From the NCBI GenBank assembly GCA_963575745.1, contig CAUYUJ010001714.1, forward strand, positions 271,253-335,252: a stretch of 64,000 bases of DNA. The letters are read 5' to 3'. The translations under genes were made by a program, and so were the position numbers. Source of the DNA: Prorocentrum cordatum (Eukaryota > Sar > Dinophyceae > Prorocentrales > Prorocentraceae). Positions 21,348 through 30,570 of the stretch are shown here, piece by piece. Position 1 is the stretch's first letter. Each line of letters starts with the position of its first letter. The notes beneath the pieces were generated by a model that saw only the letters and a program-made list of their open reading frames with translations, was not told the DNA's origin and did no database searches.

Positions 21348-21953
21348 GCTTCTGACGGGGATGGCAGAGCAATCCCAGGAGGGTCGGCAATCACGTCAGC
21401 CTCTAACTCCTGGGCAACTTGCTCCTGCCGTGGCTGCTGACGAGTTGGAGCGCAAAATTCACATTTGCTGACTGGTGTACGCGAGCACTCCAAAGGCGGG
21501 CATTCCCAACGCGGTCCCTTTGCAGGCCACAACTGTTTGCCACAGTCGCGGCCCTCCTTGCAACGGCGAATGGTCACAATTGCAGCGGGCGGAACCACGT
21601 CCTCAGTCATGATAGCGCCTTGGGCGCCAAGCCAGAATCTGCAGCCAGACTGTGCGGCGATATACATGCCAAGCACGATATCCACCTCGTTCCCTTGCAC
21701 GACGGGACAAAAGTATGAGGATTGGGCTGCGCACTCCTGATGTACGTGCTCGAGCTGTAGAAGGCCTCGGTGCGCGGCTCCCCCTGATGCATTTTTTGTC
21801 CCGCTGAGTAGTGTCTTTATACCCTGGGATGATTCCACGTGCCAAAATGTTGCTCCAGGCACGATATGTCGCGCCGTGGTCGGGGCATTTCACGTCGGTC
21901 CAGCGTAGACTTCCCCAGCCCATATTCCACGGCTGGGAACGCGGATTGACCAA
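21263..21953 (-). CDS. Giant-element extra region, block 5: unknown Cys-containing protein
   Basis: The frame from 21953 gives GWGSLRWTDVKCPDHGATYR, AWSNILARGIIPGYKDTTQ. The frame from 21862 continues HRGLLQLEHVHQECAAQSSY, NEVDIVLGMYIAAQSGCRFW, AAIVTIRRCKEGRDCGKQLW and PLECSRTPVSKCEFCAP. It reads as an intact globular domain apart from one frame change near 21790. The tail is Pro/Ala-rich and carries the 20-nt motif as PAATPAA. Unrecognised. Confidence 0.45.
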
Positions 21954-21954
21954 A

Positions 21955-22667
21955 CTAGGTCCTCCTACACAACGTATGGCAATAACGCTGCTCCAATCGA
22001 ATCAGCAGGGATTGCCCCCGGCGGATAATTGTTTTGCCGTAGATCTCAATCCTATTCTTCTCTGGATAGATGTGCGTCTGTAAAGCACGTGGGATAAAGA
22101 TCGGGTAGTAATCCGTCCAGGATTCCCAGTCCACGCCGTCTTTAAGGAAGTGCGCCATGGCCGCTTCATTGGACGGGCCATTGCTGCGATCCCCACGTTC
22201 GCGGAATTTCCACTCCACCATTTCTTCGAAAGAACGCCATGTGCTGGTATATTTCCACCGAGCATTTGAGCGCCTGCGCCACATATTAATACGCCGATCA
22301 GTGAACTGATCAATGCTGAGTTCTTGCTGTACGAGGCGTGGCGTAGCATAGTCGAGATATCTTTGCTCATGCACTTGGGATCGCCAAGATATTCGGTTAA
22401 TACAAGGTCGGGGCCATACGGCGTGTCGTTGTATGGTGGGAGAGAAATCCATTTGTATTCAGGAAAGCAGCCAGAATGGTCGAGATCAGGTGCGTGGGTG
22501 ATCACGTGATCGTCGTAGTCCAACTGGGCTGCCCAAACCTGGTCAGCGGTGCACTGGACGCCTCCTGGCGAGCCCGTGCCCCGAAGCGGAGGGGGCACGT
22601 GGCAATGCTCATCTGGCTGTTGCGCACGGAGCTTATATTCACGAGAAGTGCATGCATTGTCAAACAT
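21955..22667 (-). CDS. Giant-element extra region, block 4: unknown protein
   Basis: Frame 22667-22330 reads SREYKLRAQQPDEHCHVPPP, YDDHVITHAPDLDHSGCFPE, YGPDLVLTEYLGDPKCMSKD. Frame 22350-21955 continues RLVQQELSIDQFTDRRINMW, RWKYTSTWRSFEEMVEWKFR, GVDWESWTDYYPIFIPRALQ. The single switch near 22340 joins naturally. Rich in Trp/Tyr and charged residues, so probably a real folded protein. Family unknown. Confidence 0.5.
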
Positions 22668-22672
22668 AGTAA

Positions 22673-23269
22673 CTAACTTGGCTCTTCATGGGAAGAGCGC
22701 TCACAGCAATCCTGCCATGGAAGCACACGCATTTTGCCCAAACGCTGAACGGACGTAGGAACGTCGTCAGCGGCAGTTGCCTCCGGCACCGTGGCCATGT
22801 CTGCATCCGATGGGGGGCGGGCAGGTGGCCCTGCGACAGAGCGCGTGGCCGGCATGGTCTTCGGTGGCGGGCCCGGTGGCAGTGGCGGCTTGCCCGGCCT
22901 GGGCGGAGGCGCCGGCGTCGTCGCGGGCTCGGCTGCGGGAAGCACAGCAGCGGGCCTCGCGGCCGGCGTTGGCTCGACAGTCGCGGAGGACGGTGCTTCG
23001 AGCGGCGGTGCCGGCGGCGCTCTCGGGCAGGCACCCTGCGGAACGCTGGGCGGCTCAGGGGGAACCTCGATGCGGTCCAGAGCGGTCAGCGCGTGGAAAC
23101 CCTTGCACCTCCGGATAGTCTCCGCCTTGTCGCGTCGAAGCCCATCACGATGAGAGGCCAGCAATGCACGCTCTCGGATGATGCAATTGTTGCTAGCCGT
23201 AGTTGCCTCCACTTTATCCTCGATCTTGTCTACGAGCTGCTCGTAAACCACCCAGGTGAGAGCATGCAT
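22673..23269 (-). CDS. Giant-element extra region, block 3: helical then proline-rich linker
   Basis: An open minus frame of 198 codons. The first 80 residues look helical (HALTWVVYEQLVDKIEDKVE, RERALLASHRDGLRRDKAET). The rest is Pro/Ala-rich low complexity, probably a disordered linker. It joins block 2 through one frame change at 23270. Function unknown. Confidence 0.4.
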   Translation of the reverse strand: MHALTWVVYEQLVDKIEDKVEATTASNNCIIRERALLASHRDGLRRDKAETIRRCKGFHALTALDRIEVPPEPPSVPQGACPRAPPAPPLEAPSSATVEPTPAARPAAVLPAAEPATTPAPPPRPGKPPLPPGPPPKTMPATRSVAGPPARPPSDADMATVPEATAADDVPTSVQRLGKMRVLPWQDCCERSSHEEPS

Positions 23270-23270
23270 C

Positions 23271-23633
23271 TCACTGGAATGGAGGTTGGGCTGTGATTGT
23301 AGCGTCTCCCTTTTTATCGGAATCGTAGCATGCCCAAATGCCCGGGCACGCGTCGATCAACGGTATCAGGCTGTAGTACAGCTCCTCGTAGGCTGGGCGG
23401 AATGGGTCATCATCTGGGCGTTCCGATGCCGGCGACGCTGATGGCGGCTCGCCTGGCGCCCCTGGGATGGAACGATGCTGCTGAGCCTGCTCATCAGCGG
23501 GCGTTGCCACCGGCATGGATAGGGGTAAATTGCCGCTGGCACATGAAGCAATCCAAGCACAGTGGGCCATTTCTCCGGCGGCCTGATTCATCAACGTAGT
23601 AAGGCAGTGGTATCGCTTCCACTCATCCGTCAT
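23271..23633 (-). CDS. Giant-element extra region, block 2b: unknown protein
   Basis: A 120-codon minus frame: MTDEWKRYHCLTTLMNQAAG, the 20-nt motif read as PVATPADEQ at 23513-23495, then DDDPFRPAYEELYYSLIPLI and CPGIWACYDSDKKGDATITA. Upstream (23790-23640) another frame reads NFCAVIQSLPSQPYPFRPPL, so the chain continues from block 2 with one shift. Unrecognised. Confidence 0.4.
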   Translation of the reverse strand: MTDEWKRYHCLTTLMNQAAGEMAHCAWIASCASGNLPLSMPVATPADEQAQQHRSIPGAPGEPPSASPASERPDDDPFRPAYEELYYSLIPLIDACPGIWACYDSDKKGDATITAQPPFQ

Positions 23634-23791
23634 CTTGTTGCGGAGTCAAGAACCGCTGATATTTCCTTGGCCTGGGTGTATGCCTGGGAATCCGTCACGG
23701 CCTTCAATAGCGGCGGCCGAAACGGATATGGCTGAGAAGGCAATGATTGGATAACGGCGCAGAAGTTGCGGTAGCAAACGGCGTCGTTAAA

Positions 23792-24799
23792 CTAAGTAGT
23801 CATCATCGCCATGTTGTGGCTGTTCATTTCGGCGCGCCAAGCCGTAGGAGATGTCTTGTCGTAGGAGTCGATGCATTGGTCTGCAAAGAGAACAACGATG
23901 CCCCTGGCCTGCATGCGACGTTTGAGGTCACATGTCAGGTAGTCGAAGTTGGGATGCAAGCCCCATTGTTTAGACAAACCTGGACCCATCACTGTAGGGC
24001 ATCGAGAGTACTGCATCACGTCAATGAACCGTGACATATCAACTTTCACGCGTGTAGGCATGTGCTCTGGAACGCTGGACTCGCACTTGATGTAGTTGTC
24101 GTTGTGGCGTCCGGTCTTGTTTGGAGCACGATCAGCATGGCGCCGTACGTCTAACCACTGTTGGCTGTTGTCGGCGCAGCCGATATCATTGGCACTCCAG
24201 ACAACGAAAGCATTGAGGCCTCTGCAATATTGCCGTTGCTTTACGTGTGCAGGGAACGGTGTGCTCCAAAATTCCCAGATCTGCTCATTGATCTTGCGCC
24301 ACTGTGCCACAGAAGCATTATCATTGCAGTACAGTAATGCTCGCGCCTGACGAATCGTACCGATCATCATGCGCTGTTCGGCCATGGCAGCGGTCTGCAA
24401 CTGGAGAATGTGTGCGATGAGCTCTTCCTGCACCGCTGCAGCACGTGCACGCAGGGTTTGCATGTCGCAGCGGGTGTCGCCACCGGCCCCTGGCAATAAG
24501 ATCATGTCCTGGCCGACGGGAGTGTCGTTCTGCTTGAAGAACTCCTTGTAGCATGCGTGCGAGAACGCCCTCATCATGATGTCGCTGCGGATCATAGTTG
24601 CCAGATGCTCGAGCGCGGCGCCGCCCACGTGCTCTGCTTTGTTGAGACATGGAATAAAGAGCGGGACAAGGCCGACGTTGGAAGCTTCCGCGAGCTCACC
24701 GCGTCGGGTCGGGCTGTTGAGCCCATCAATGCCGTACTCTGGGTAGCGCTTGAAGTCCTCGGCCTTGTCACCCTTCTTTTGTGCATGATCCTTGTGGAA
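23792..24799 (-). CDS. Giant-element extra region, block 2: longest clean unknown domain
   Basis: The minus frame is open from 24799 (FHKDHAQKKGDKAEDFKRYP) to a stop at 23792, about 335 codons. Notable words are LNKAEHVGGAALEHLATMIR, CYKEFFKQNDTPVGQDMILL, WRKINEQIWEFWSTPFPAHV, GLNAFVVWSANDIGCADNSQ, PNKTGRHNDNYIKCESSVPE and HPNFDYLTCDLKRRMQARGI. VVWSANDIG faintly recalls the GxND block of SGNH-type hydrolases, but no GDS serine block is evident, so I do not assign that function. The 20-nt motif at 24486-24468 is read as AGGDTRC. Confidence 0.5.
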   Translation of the reverse strand, partial: FHKDHAQKKGDKAEDFKRYPEYGIDGLNSPTRRGELAEASNVGLVPLFIPCLNKAEHVGGAALEHLATMIRSDIMMRAFSHACYKEFFKQNDTPVGQDMILLPGAGGDTRCDMQTLRARAAAVQEELIAHILQLQTAAMAEQRMMIGTIRQARALLYCNDNASVAQWRKINEQIWEFWSTPFPAHVKQRQYCRGLNAFVVWSANDIGCADNSQQWLDVRRHADRAPNKTGRHNDNYIKCESSVPEHMPTRVKVDMSRFIDVMQYSRCPTVMGPGLSKQWGLHPNFDYLTCDLKRRMQARGIVVLFADQCIDSYDKTSPTAWRAEMNSHNMAMMTT

Positions 24800-24861
24800 T
24801 CTGTGAGATTAGTCCATTTGTACGCATGACCTGCAGGTCCAAAAGCATGAACGAAGAGCAT

Positions 24862-25458
24862 TCATAAGTCCTCTTGCGCACCATGCCCATCCAGCCTCTC
24901 TGAGAGAAGGGCTTTGACCAATCGACCACCACAGAAGGCACTGCATTTCGCCTGGGGAAATTCCAAAGGATCCAACATGGATCCGGGAGCAGCGCCGGGC
25001 TCGTCTCCTCCAGGGAGCTCGGACGGGCGAAGGCCGCCGCCCTCTTCATAGGGCTGCCATTGCTGTATGCCGAGGTGCGGGAGAAGTTTCCGGCCGCCAG
25101 GGTGAGCAGAAGGGGCTGCCACCGTCAGGGGACTCGAACCATTCCCTCCAAAACCGCCACGACTCGTCAGGCAGATAATGAGCTTTCGGGCATACTTCTT
25201 GTTTTGCTGGAGGTCGCTAAAGGCTCGCATGTCGGTGACAAGATGGCCCTCCAAAATATGGCCGATGTGTCCCGCCACATCGGACGCCCTGGCCAAGGCG
25301 GGAGGCCGCACTGGCAACTTCACTTGCTCTCGGTCGAGATGGCGCGCGTGATTCGGGATCATTAATCCTTCCTGATAGAGGCCTGGCGGCATGTAGTAGT
25401 CGCCCACATAGAGATCTCCGACCATTGGCCGAGCATAGCGCACCCGACTTTCGACCAT
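24862..25458 (-). CDS. Giant-element extra region, block 1b: unknown protein
   Basis: A 198-codon minus frame: PMVGDLYVGDYYMPPGLYQE, HARHLDREQVKLPVRPPALA, HIGHILEGHLVTDMRAFSDL, QQNKKYARKLIICLTSRGG, then a Gly/Pro-rich segment. It follows block 1 by one frameshift near 25430 and leads, by further shifts, into HAFGPAGHAYKWTNLTD just before block 2. No family recognised. Confidence 0.45.
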   Translation of the reverse strand: MVESRVRYARPMVGDLYVGDYYMPPGLYQEGLMIPNHARHLDREQVKLPVRPPALARASDVAGHIGHILEGHLVTDMRAFSDLQQNKKYARKLIICLTSRGGFGGNGSSPLTVAAPSAHPGGRKLLPHLGIQQWQPYEEGGGLRPSELPGGDEPGAAPGSMLDPLEFPQAKCSAFCGGRLVKALLSERLDGHGAQEDL

Positions 25459-26270
25459 TCAGTGTGCAAGAGCCGCCACTCGGCATCAAGCATGCTGGTG
25501 GCGAGGTCCATCGGAGGGCACAGTCGAGAACCAGCCTGACCAGGGATCGCGGCGTTCAGATGGTCAGGCACGTTGCGGGTTGCCTCCTGCATGACGGTGT
25601 TCCGCGTGAACAAACCTGACAGCGTACACATGGCTCTCAGCATCGAACGCCATGGGGTCGCCGTAACCGCGTTGTACTCATAGTAGGCGTTGCCGCCGAC
25701 AGGCTCCATGCTGTTGCGGACCACCCCAGTCACGTCCAGCGTGGCGGCGCGGGTGGTCTCGACGAGCGCGGAGTCGTCTGGCGCGCGCAAGTGGTACTCG
25801 GCGCTGTTGTCCAGGCGGAGCTGATGCAGGAAGTGGCATCCGTCGCCGCCCTCACGATCGCGGCCGGTCTGAAGCAAGAACGCGGGGCCCACGCGATCAT
25901 CATCATCGGCCTCGGGAGCCCGGCGGACGTCGGCGCCGACGGCCCAGAGGTGGAGAGGTGGGACCTCGGGCATCTCAGATGGGGGCAAGTCGGGGGCGGG
26001 ACCTTTCCCCGTAATGGTAGGAGCGCGCGGCGCGAGCAAAATGCTGGCAAGCGTAGTTGCTCGAGTCGCAAAACAGCTGCGGGAGCAACGTGATCGCATA
26101 ACAAACGTCCTAGAGTGAGCGGGACCAAGGGTGGACGAAGAGGACTGACTGGAGCGTCTACCGCGCGGCGAACGGGCCCGCGCGCGAGGTTGGCGAGAGG
26201 AGCCAGTCCTGGCAGGGGCGCCGTAATGGTACATGCACGCATGTAGTCCCTCGCGCTCCTTTGGCCCCAC
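25362..26270 (-). CDS. Giant-element extra region, block 1: unknown protein
   Basis: A 302-codon minus frame. The N-terminal half is Arg/Ser/Pro-rich and may be untranslated. From about 25870 it looks like protein: GCHFLHQLRLDNSAEYHLRA, LVETTRAATLDVTGVVRNSM, YNAVTATPWRSMLRAMCTLS, FTRNTVMQEATRNVPDHLNA, LATSMLDAEWRLLHTEWSKV. A degenerate copy of the 20-nt motif at 25700-25681 is read as PVGGNA. It starts 82 bases past the RNase H stop, on the same strand. Confidence 0.45.
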   Translation of the reverse strand: MGPKEREGLHACMYHYGAPARTGSSRQPRARARSPRGRRSSQSSSSTLGPAHSRTFVMRSRCSRSCFATRATTLASILLAPRAPTITGKGPAPDLPPSEMPEVPPLHLWAVGADVRRAPEADDDDRVGPAFLLQTGRDREGGDGCHFLHQLRLDNSAEYHLRAPDDSALVETTRAATLDVTGVVRNSMEPVGGNAYYEYNAVTATPWRSMLRAMCTLSGLFTRNTVMQEATRNVPDHLNAAIPGQAGSRLCPPMDLATSMLDAEWRLLHTEWSKVGCAMLGQWSEISMWATTTCRQASIRKD

Positions 26271-26351
26271 GCACTGTTGTCCGCATCGTGCACCTGGCGC
26301 GCCCCATGTTCACGATCAGTGAGCAGTATCTCACAACCCTCTTCGCATCCA

Positions 26352-28560
26352 TCAACCTTCGGAGGTTCGGCAATGTGCGGTAGACCGTCTGGCCTCCTGG
26401 GCCCTTTCAACGGTATCCAAGGGTTCTTCGGGGGGCACTGCATGGGGGTGAAGGGGAAGATGAGCGATAGTTCCAATAAATCCCTCCGGATCTGCTTTCT
26501 TAGGCTCAAAATGTTCGGTCATCATGTCGGCAATCTGTTCTTTAGTACCCACATACTTGAGCTCGACATGTTCAAATTGGCATGTCTCGCATATCCAATC
26601 CAAATTGATACGATGTGTGCGATGAAGATGACGAAGTGCTGGTGCACGTCCATTTTGGACAATCTTGATCACGGTCTGGTTGTCCTCCAGGACAATAAGG
26701 TGCACTTTAGGTGAGCTGCTCGTAGGAGCCGGCTCTGGGCCCATGTGTAGCAGAGTACCTTCGTAAGAAATCGCACGCCTCTTGGGAGTCGCAAGCATCT
26801 CCGCCTGCAGCGGGAGCCGCCTCCGGCTAGGCGAAGATCCCCTTGTAGGGGGCGCCCTGCGAGGCGGCGTCTTACGCCGCCGCTTTTTGGCGGCCAGGGC
26901 TGGACATATCGTCGTATCGACACGTCCCAAACAACCTAGGCAATTGGTCTTCTCCTTGCAGGTTCTAGCAACCTCCACCACAGACTCCCAGAAGGAAAGC
27001 AATGGAAGTCCCTCAAGTCGTAGTGCAGAGTCAAGAGCGACGATCTCGGATTCCGTGGATGAGTGGGAGACGACCGTATGTTTCTTGCACACGGCATTGA
27101 CGGGGAAGAATGCGTTTGGTCCAACGAGCGCCGCGAAGACGCCCGTGATGGACTTAGATGAAGAAGTGCAGTCGGCAAATGAGGCATCAGTGAAAAGCAC
27201 GATGGACAACTGGTCCTGAGCATCACCGAACCATCCGTGTAGACAAGGTGCACGAGGCGTCTTGAGGTAGCAGATGAGCCGATGAAGGCGTTTGTCACAC
27301 GTAGTGTTCCACTTAGTAATCTCTCTGGCTAACATGCATACTGGGCGCAGGAGATCAAGCCGACAACAGAGTGCCAGATAGAGAATCTTCATCAACACGC
27401 TCGCCGCGTCCTGGCCGAAGATTCCCTCGTCAGAGTAATCGGGCTCGGTAAAGGAAGCGCCCTCGATACCAGGTGTCTCCGCGGCGGGAAGGTCGTCGCA
27501 AGTGACAGTCGTAGTATGCGACATATCAGTAGGTCTCTCGACCGACCCAGCTGGGCTGGACGATCGCGACCGAGCGCTGAGCACGCCAGTGGGTCTCGCG
27601 ACCGACTCAGAAGAATCAGGCGATGAAGATCGCGAAGCCCTCGGGGAGTCGGAGCGTTTTCGGCGTGAGCCTGGCATTTTGGCAAGCTTGGAGGCGCACC
27701 CAAGGTAGCGCTCTATACATTGATCGGTAAAGCCAAGCATATCATGTCGCACACCACGAACTTGTTTAGCTGTATGATAACATTTCTCGCTGTGGTTGGG
27801 TAACATTGGGCGAATGGTAGCCATCCGCTTGTCGAAGACGCTCTGCGGAATGTCGTAAGCCTGTTGTCCACAGCCAAGGTATTGAGAGTACGGTGCAGGC
27901 GGATCGAGCTCAATGCCGCTCCAGCGGATCAGATCCAAGCCGGCATGGAGGTTGGCGGCGGGTCCCGCAAGCTTGAAGTCGCCCACGTATACGGAGAGTA
28001 TCAGGCCCAATTCCTTGCGTCTCCACACGCATTCCCAACCAGGGATGATGCTCGAAACCAACGCTCTCCAGGCACGCGCGACACTTGCGTTCCCAGAACA
28101 CACCTGCCGAGGGGTGTCCGTAAAGTGCCGAGCGGAGTCGGCGCACTGGATTCCTGCGCTTAGCCCAGGAGTCGGGCTGACGCAACTTGGGAAGCGTAAT
28201 CCACGCACCGACCGGGTCAATCCGGCCGTCTCCGTACAGCAAGGCCTGAGTGCACGCGCCTGGCGCGTCACTCTGTTCGCCTCCGCAATGTGGCAATAAT
28301 GCGGTGGCGTCACAAAACTTAGAAGCCTCTATGCGTGACGCGCTGGACGCCGCGTCAGCGAAAATGGCAGCTAAGCCAGTCTCGTCTTCGCCAGTGTTGC
28401 TCTGAACCACCACACGGCCCTTGAACTCGCGTAGTTCCGGATGAAGTTCTTCATGTTTCACAGACGAAAGCTCCGGGATGTTGAAGAAATGAACTTTCTT
28501 CCCAGCACGAATCGCCTCAGCTTCAACGTCCTCTTTTTTCAGCGACGGCTTCTATCATCC
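26352..28560 (-). pseudogene. Giant element reverse transcriptase and RNase H
   Basis: RT starts near 28552 (KKEDVEAEAIRAGKKVHFFN, ELREFKGRVVVQSN) and runs through FCDATALLPHCGGEQSDAPG, NPVRRLRSALYGHPSAGVFW and CLESVGFEHHP. A frameshift near 28030 leads into a 653-codon open frame: ECVWRRKELGLILSVYVGDF, then RNase H with LFTDASFADCTSSSKS, SHSSTESEIVALDSAL, VLEDNQTVIKIV and KYVGTKEQIADMM. All four RNase H acidic residues are present. The RT active site reads YVGD: GGC at 27983-27981, where GAC (Asp) is expected, a single transition that should kill polymerase activity. A basic, Ser/Arg-rich insert lies between RNase H Glu and the next Asp. Confidence 0.85.
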
Positions 28561-28678
28561 ATGTCCGTTTCTTCTCAACGCGTTCGTATTATTTGCGTAG
28601 GGCCTCTTGTGCTCGTGGCTCAGCAGCAACTTCGCGTTTGTTCAGATTTCGTGTAACGAGGGCAGGGCGTGCCCATGA

Positions 28679-29125
28679 TTACGCAGGTAGCTTTTCCCTG
28701 TGTACCTGTGTGCCAGCGGGTCCACGTGGCATAGTGGGCATTGCTACCGACGGGGTGAACTTGCGGTTGAGCGGGTTCACACACCCGAAGTCGCAACCCT
28801 CACTGTCAAGCAATACCAGAGAACGTTCTACTCCGGCAGGCGATGCTGAAGGTTGGCCGTTGTAGAATACTGTGGTAATGTCACGTGGCCCTCCAGGAAT
28901 TCTGGCATACAGGATCTCCTTGTTTGTCACGCAGTTGACGTCCTCGTCTCGAATGACAGCTCCGCTGTCCATATCATAAGTGATACGGCGTTCCACGGTA
29001 TTCCACTTAGGTCCACCAGCCATTGCAGTGCGAAAGATTTTAGCTTGCTGATCCTGTCGTGTCCACGCACGAAGGGCAGCCCGCTCGCGCACCTCGCGGG
29101 CTCGTTTGATGTCTTCTGCGTAGTC

Positions 29126-29165
<40 letters not shown>

Positions 29166-30513
29166 GTTGGCCTCGTGACAAAGTCTTCCAATGTTCGGGA
29201 AGGATGTGGTCTGGGCGCGGAGTAGCCTGAACGCGTGTCTCATGACCGCGGGCCACCATCTCGCCGTCTGGCAACATCTTGGGAAGCTCGTAAAAGCGAA
29301 CTAGGCCGGTCCACGGTTCACTAAGTTCACGGCGGTCTGCGGCACTAACGCCGCCCCAAACATCACGAAAGACACTTTCGCCCTCGAAGGTAGAAGTCGT
29401 TTCGAAATCCCTCGTGACATCTAACTGATTGACGGGGACAGGAATGTTCATCACGTTGTCCGTCGGTCTGAACAGCTTCTTTCGCGGGGCGCGGATGTAC
29501 CGGATGATGCAGTAGCCGCGATGCCCCCAATAATCCGGCTCTGGCGCTGGCGCAGCGACTTCTGGAGCTGATGGATGGGCAGCAGGAGGACTGGCGTCCG
29601 GCGGCATGAGAGAGGGGCCAACCCACTCTGTCGGGTAGGTGAGCGGTAGGTCAGGCAGAAGTGTGTCGCCCAGGGGACGAGACGTAGCTGTCATGACCTC
29701 GTCGCGCGCCTCAGAATTGCGGTGTCGAAGGGTACCGTCCTTCACAGGGAAGGTGAACTTACCGTCCGAGATGATGATGTCCTTGACTCTGTGCACGTGA
29801 CACAGGTCGCAGTCAGGGTGTTTGGCGTGTGTAGTCGTGTCCAAGACGATGAAATCTCCAGACCATCGCCCACCAGAGTGCAAATGGTAACCCATAAATA
29901 ACCCTTCCCGAGTGTTCTCCTCAAACTTCGCAGTCTCATTGTTGATCTCGGGATTGAAGCATTTCCAAAAGATCCGAACACCAAAGGGTATGCAGTGCCC
30001 GGGGGAACTTTCACCAAATCGGATTTTGTGTGCTGTCTTGTCTGCGTGCTCATCGCTGAGGGCAGCAACGCCAGTAAATACATGCACAAAGTTGCGTCCA
30101 CAACAGAAGGCCTGCATGGCCCCCTTCCACCACTCATGTCCCAGTCCAGACATGTATAACACAGCTCGAGTACCCAGAATGACGATCTTGACGATGCGCT
30201 CGATCAGTCCATTCGTCTGTGGACGATGAGGAGTACTAGCGTCATGTCGCCATCCCAGCTGGCGGCGCGCTTTCAGAAGCTCTCCGGAGTTATCTGTATA
30301 GATATGTTTGACTTCGTCGTTCGCGGCGATGAACTGCTGAAAGGATGCCTTCGTAGTAGCTGCGTCTTTATGTACGGCTGGATATGCCACGATGATGCCG
30401 GCGCATCTGCCGAGGACGACGAGTGCGCATTTGTCGCCGCGCTTGTCAGCGGCATCGTCTTCGGCCAAGACAACGTGGTCGGCAGTCAGCGCCTCCCCGG
30501 ACTTCTTCGGCAC
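28679..30513 (-). CDS. Giant element integrase and linker
   Basis: 528 open codons (30513-28927). D/D/E are all present: ADHVVLAED (Asp near 30480), HIYTDNSGELL (near 30294) and PQTNGLIERIVK (near 30201). HEWWKGAMQAFCCGRNFVHV and GESSPGHCIPFGVRIFWKCF follow, as in the integrase C-terminal region of these elements. Further on, a CT/GA microsatellite (29128-29163) is read as Arg-Glu repeats. In another frame the linker continues IDYAEDIKRAREVRERAALR, ITYDMDSGAVIRDEDVNCVT, IPGGPRDITTVFY. The frame change at the microsatellite suggests repeat-length drift. Confidence 0.8.
29128..29163. repeat. (CT)n microsatellite within the integrase-RT linker
   Basis: About 18 CT dinucleotides, read as (RE)n on the minus strand. 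The coding phase appears to change across it. Confidence 0.95.
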
Positions 30514-30570
30514 GAAAGCCTCATAGGCAGTGTCCTCGTCCGCGGGGGCTGCCGGTGGATGCAGCTTGCG

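Noticed and set aside
23792-24799. SGNH hydrolase assignment for block 2
   Set aside because: Only a weak NDIG-like word; no GDS block and no convincing catalytic Asp-His pair.
24795-24835. Splice-acceptor-like CTAATCTCACAG in the giant element's extra region
   Set aside because: Coding-looking sequence reads straight through with a one-base shift, leaving no room for a normal intron.
25125-25145. Perfect pol III B box (GGTTCGAGTCC) on the minus strand
   Set aside because: The flanking bases do not form a T stem or a cloverleaf, and the site lies in a protein-like frame.
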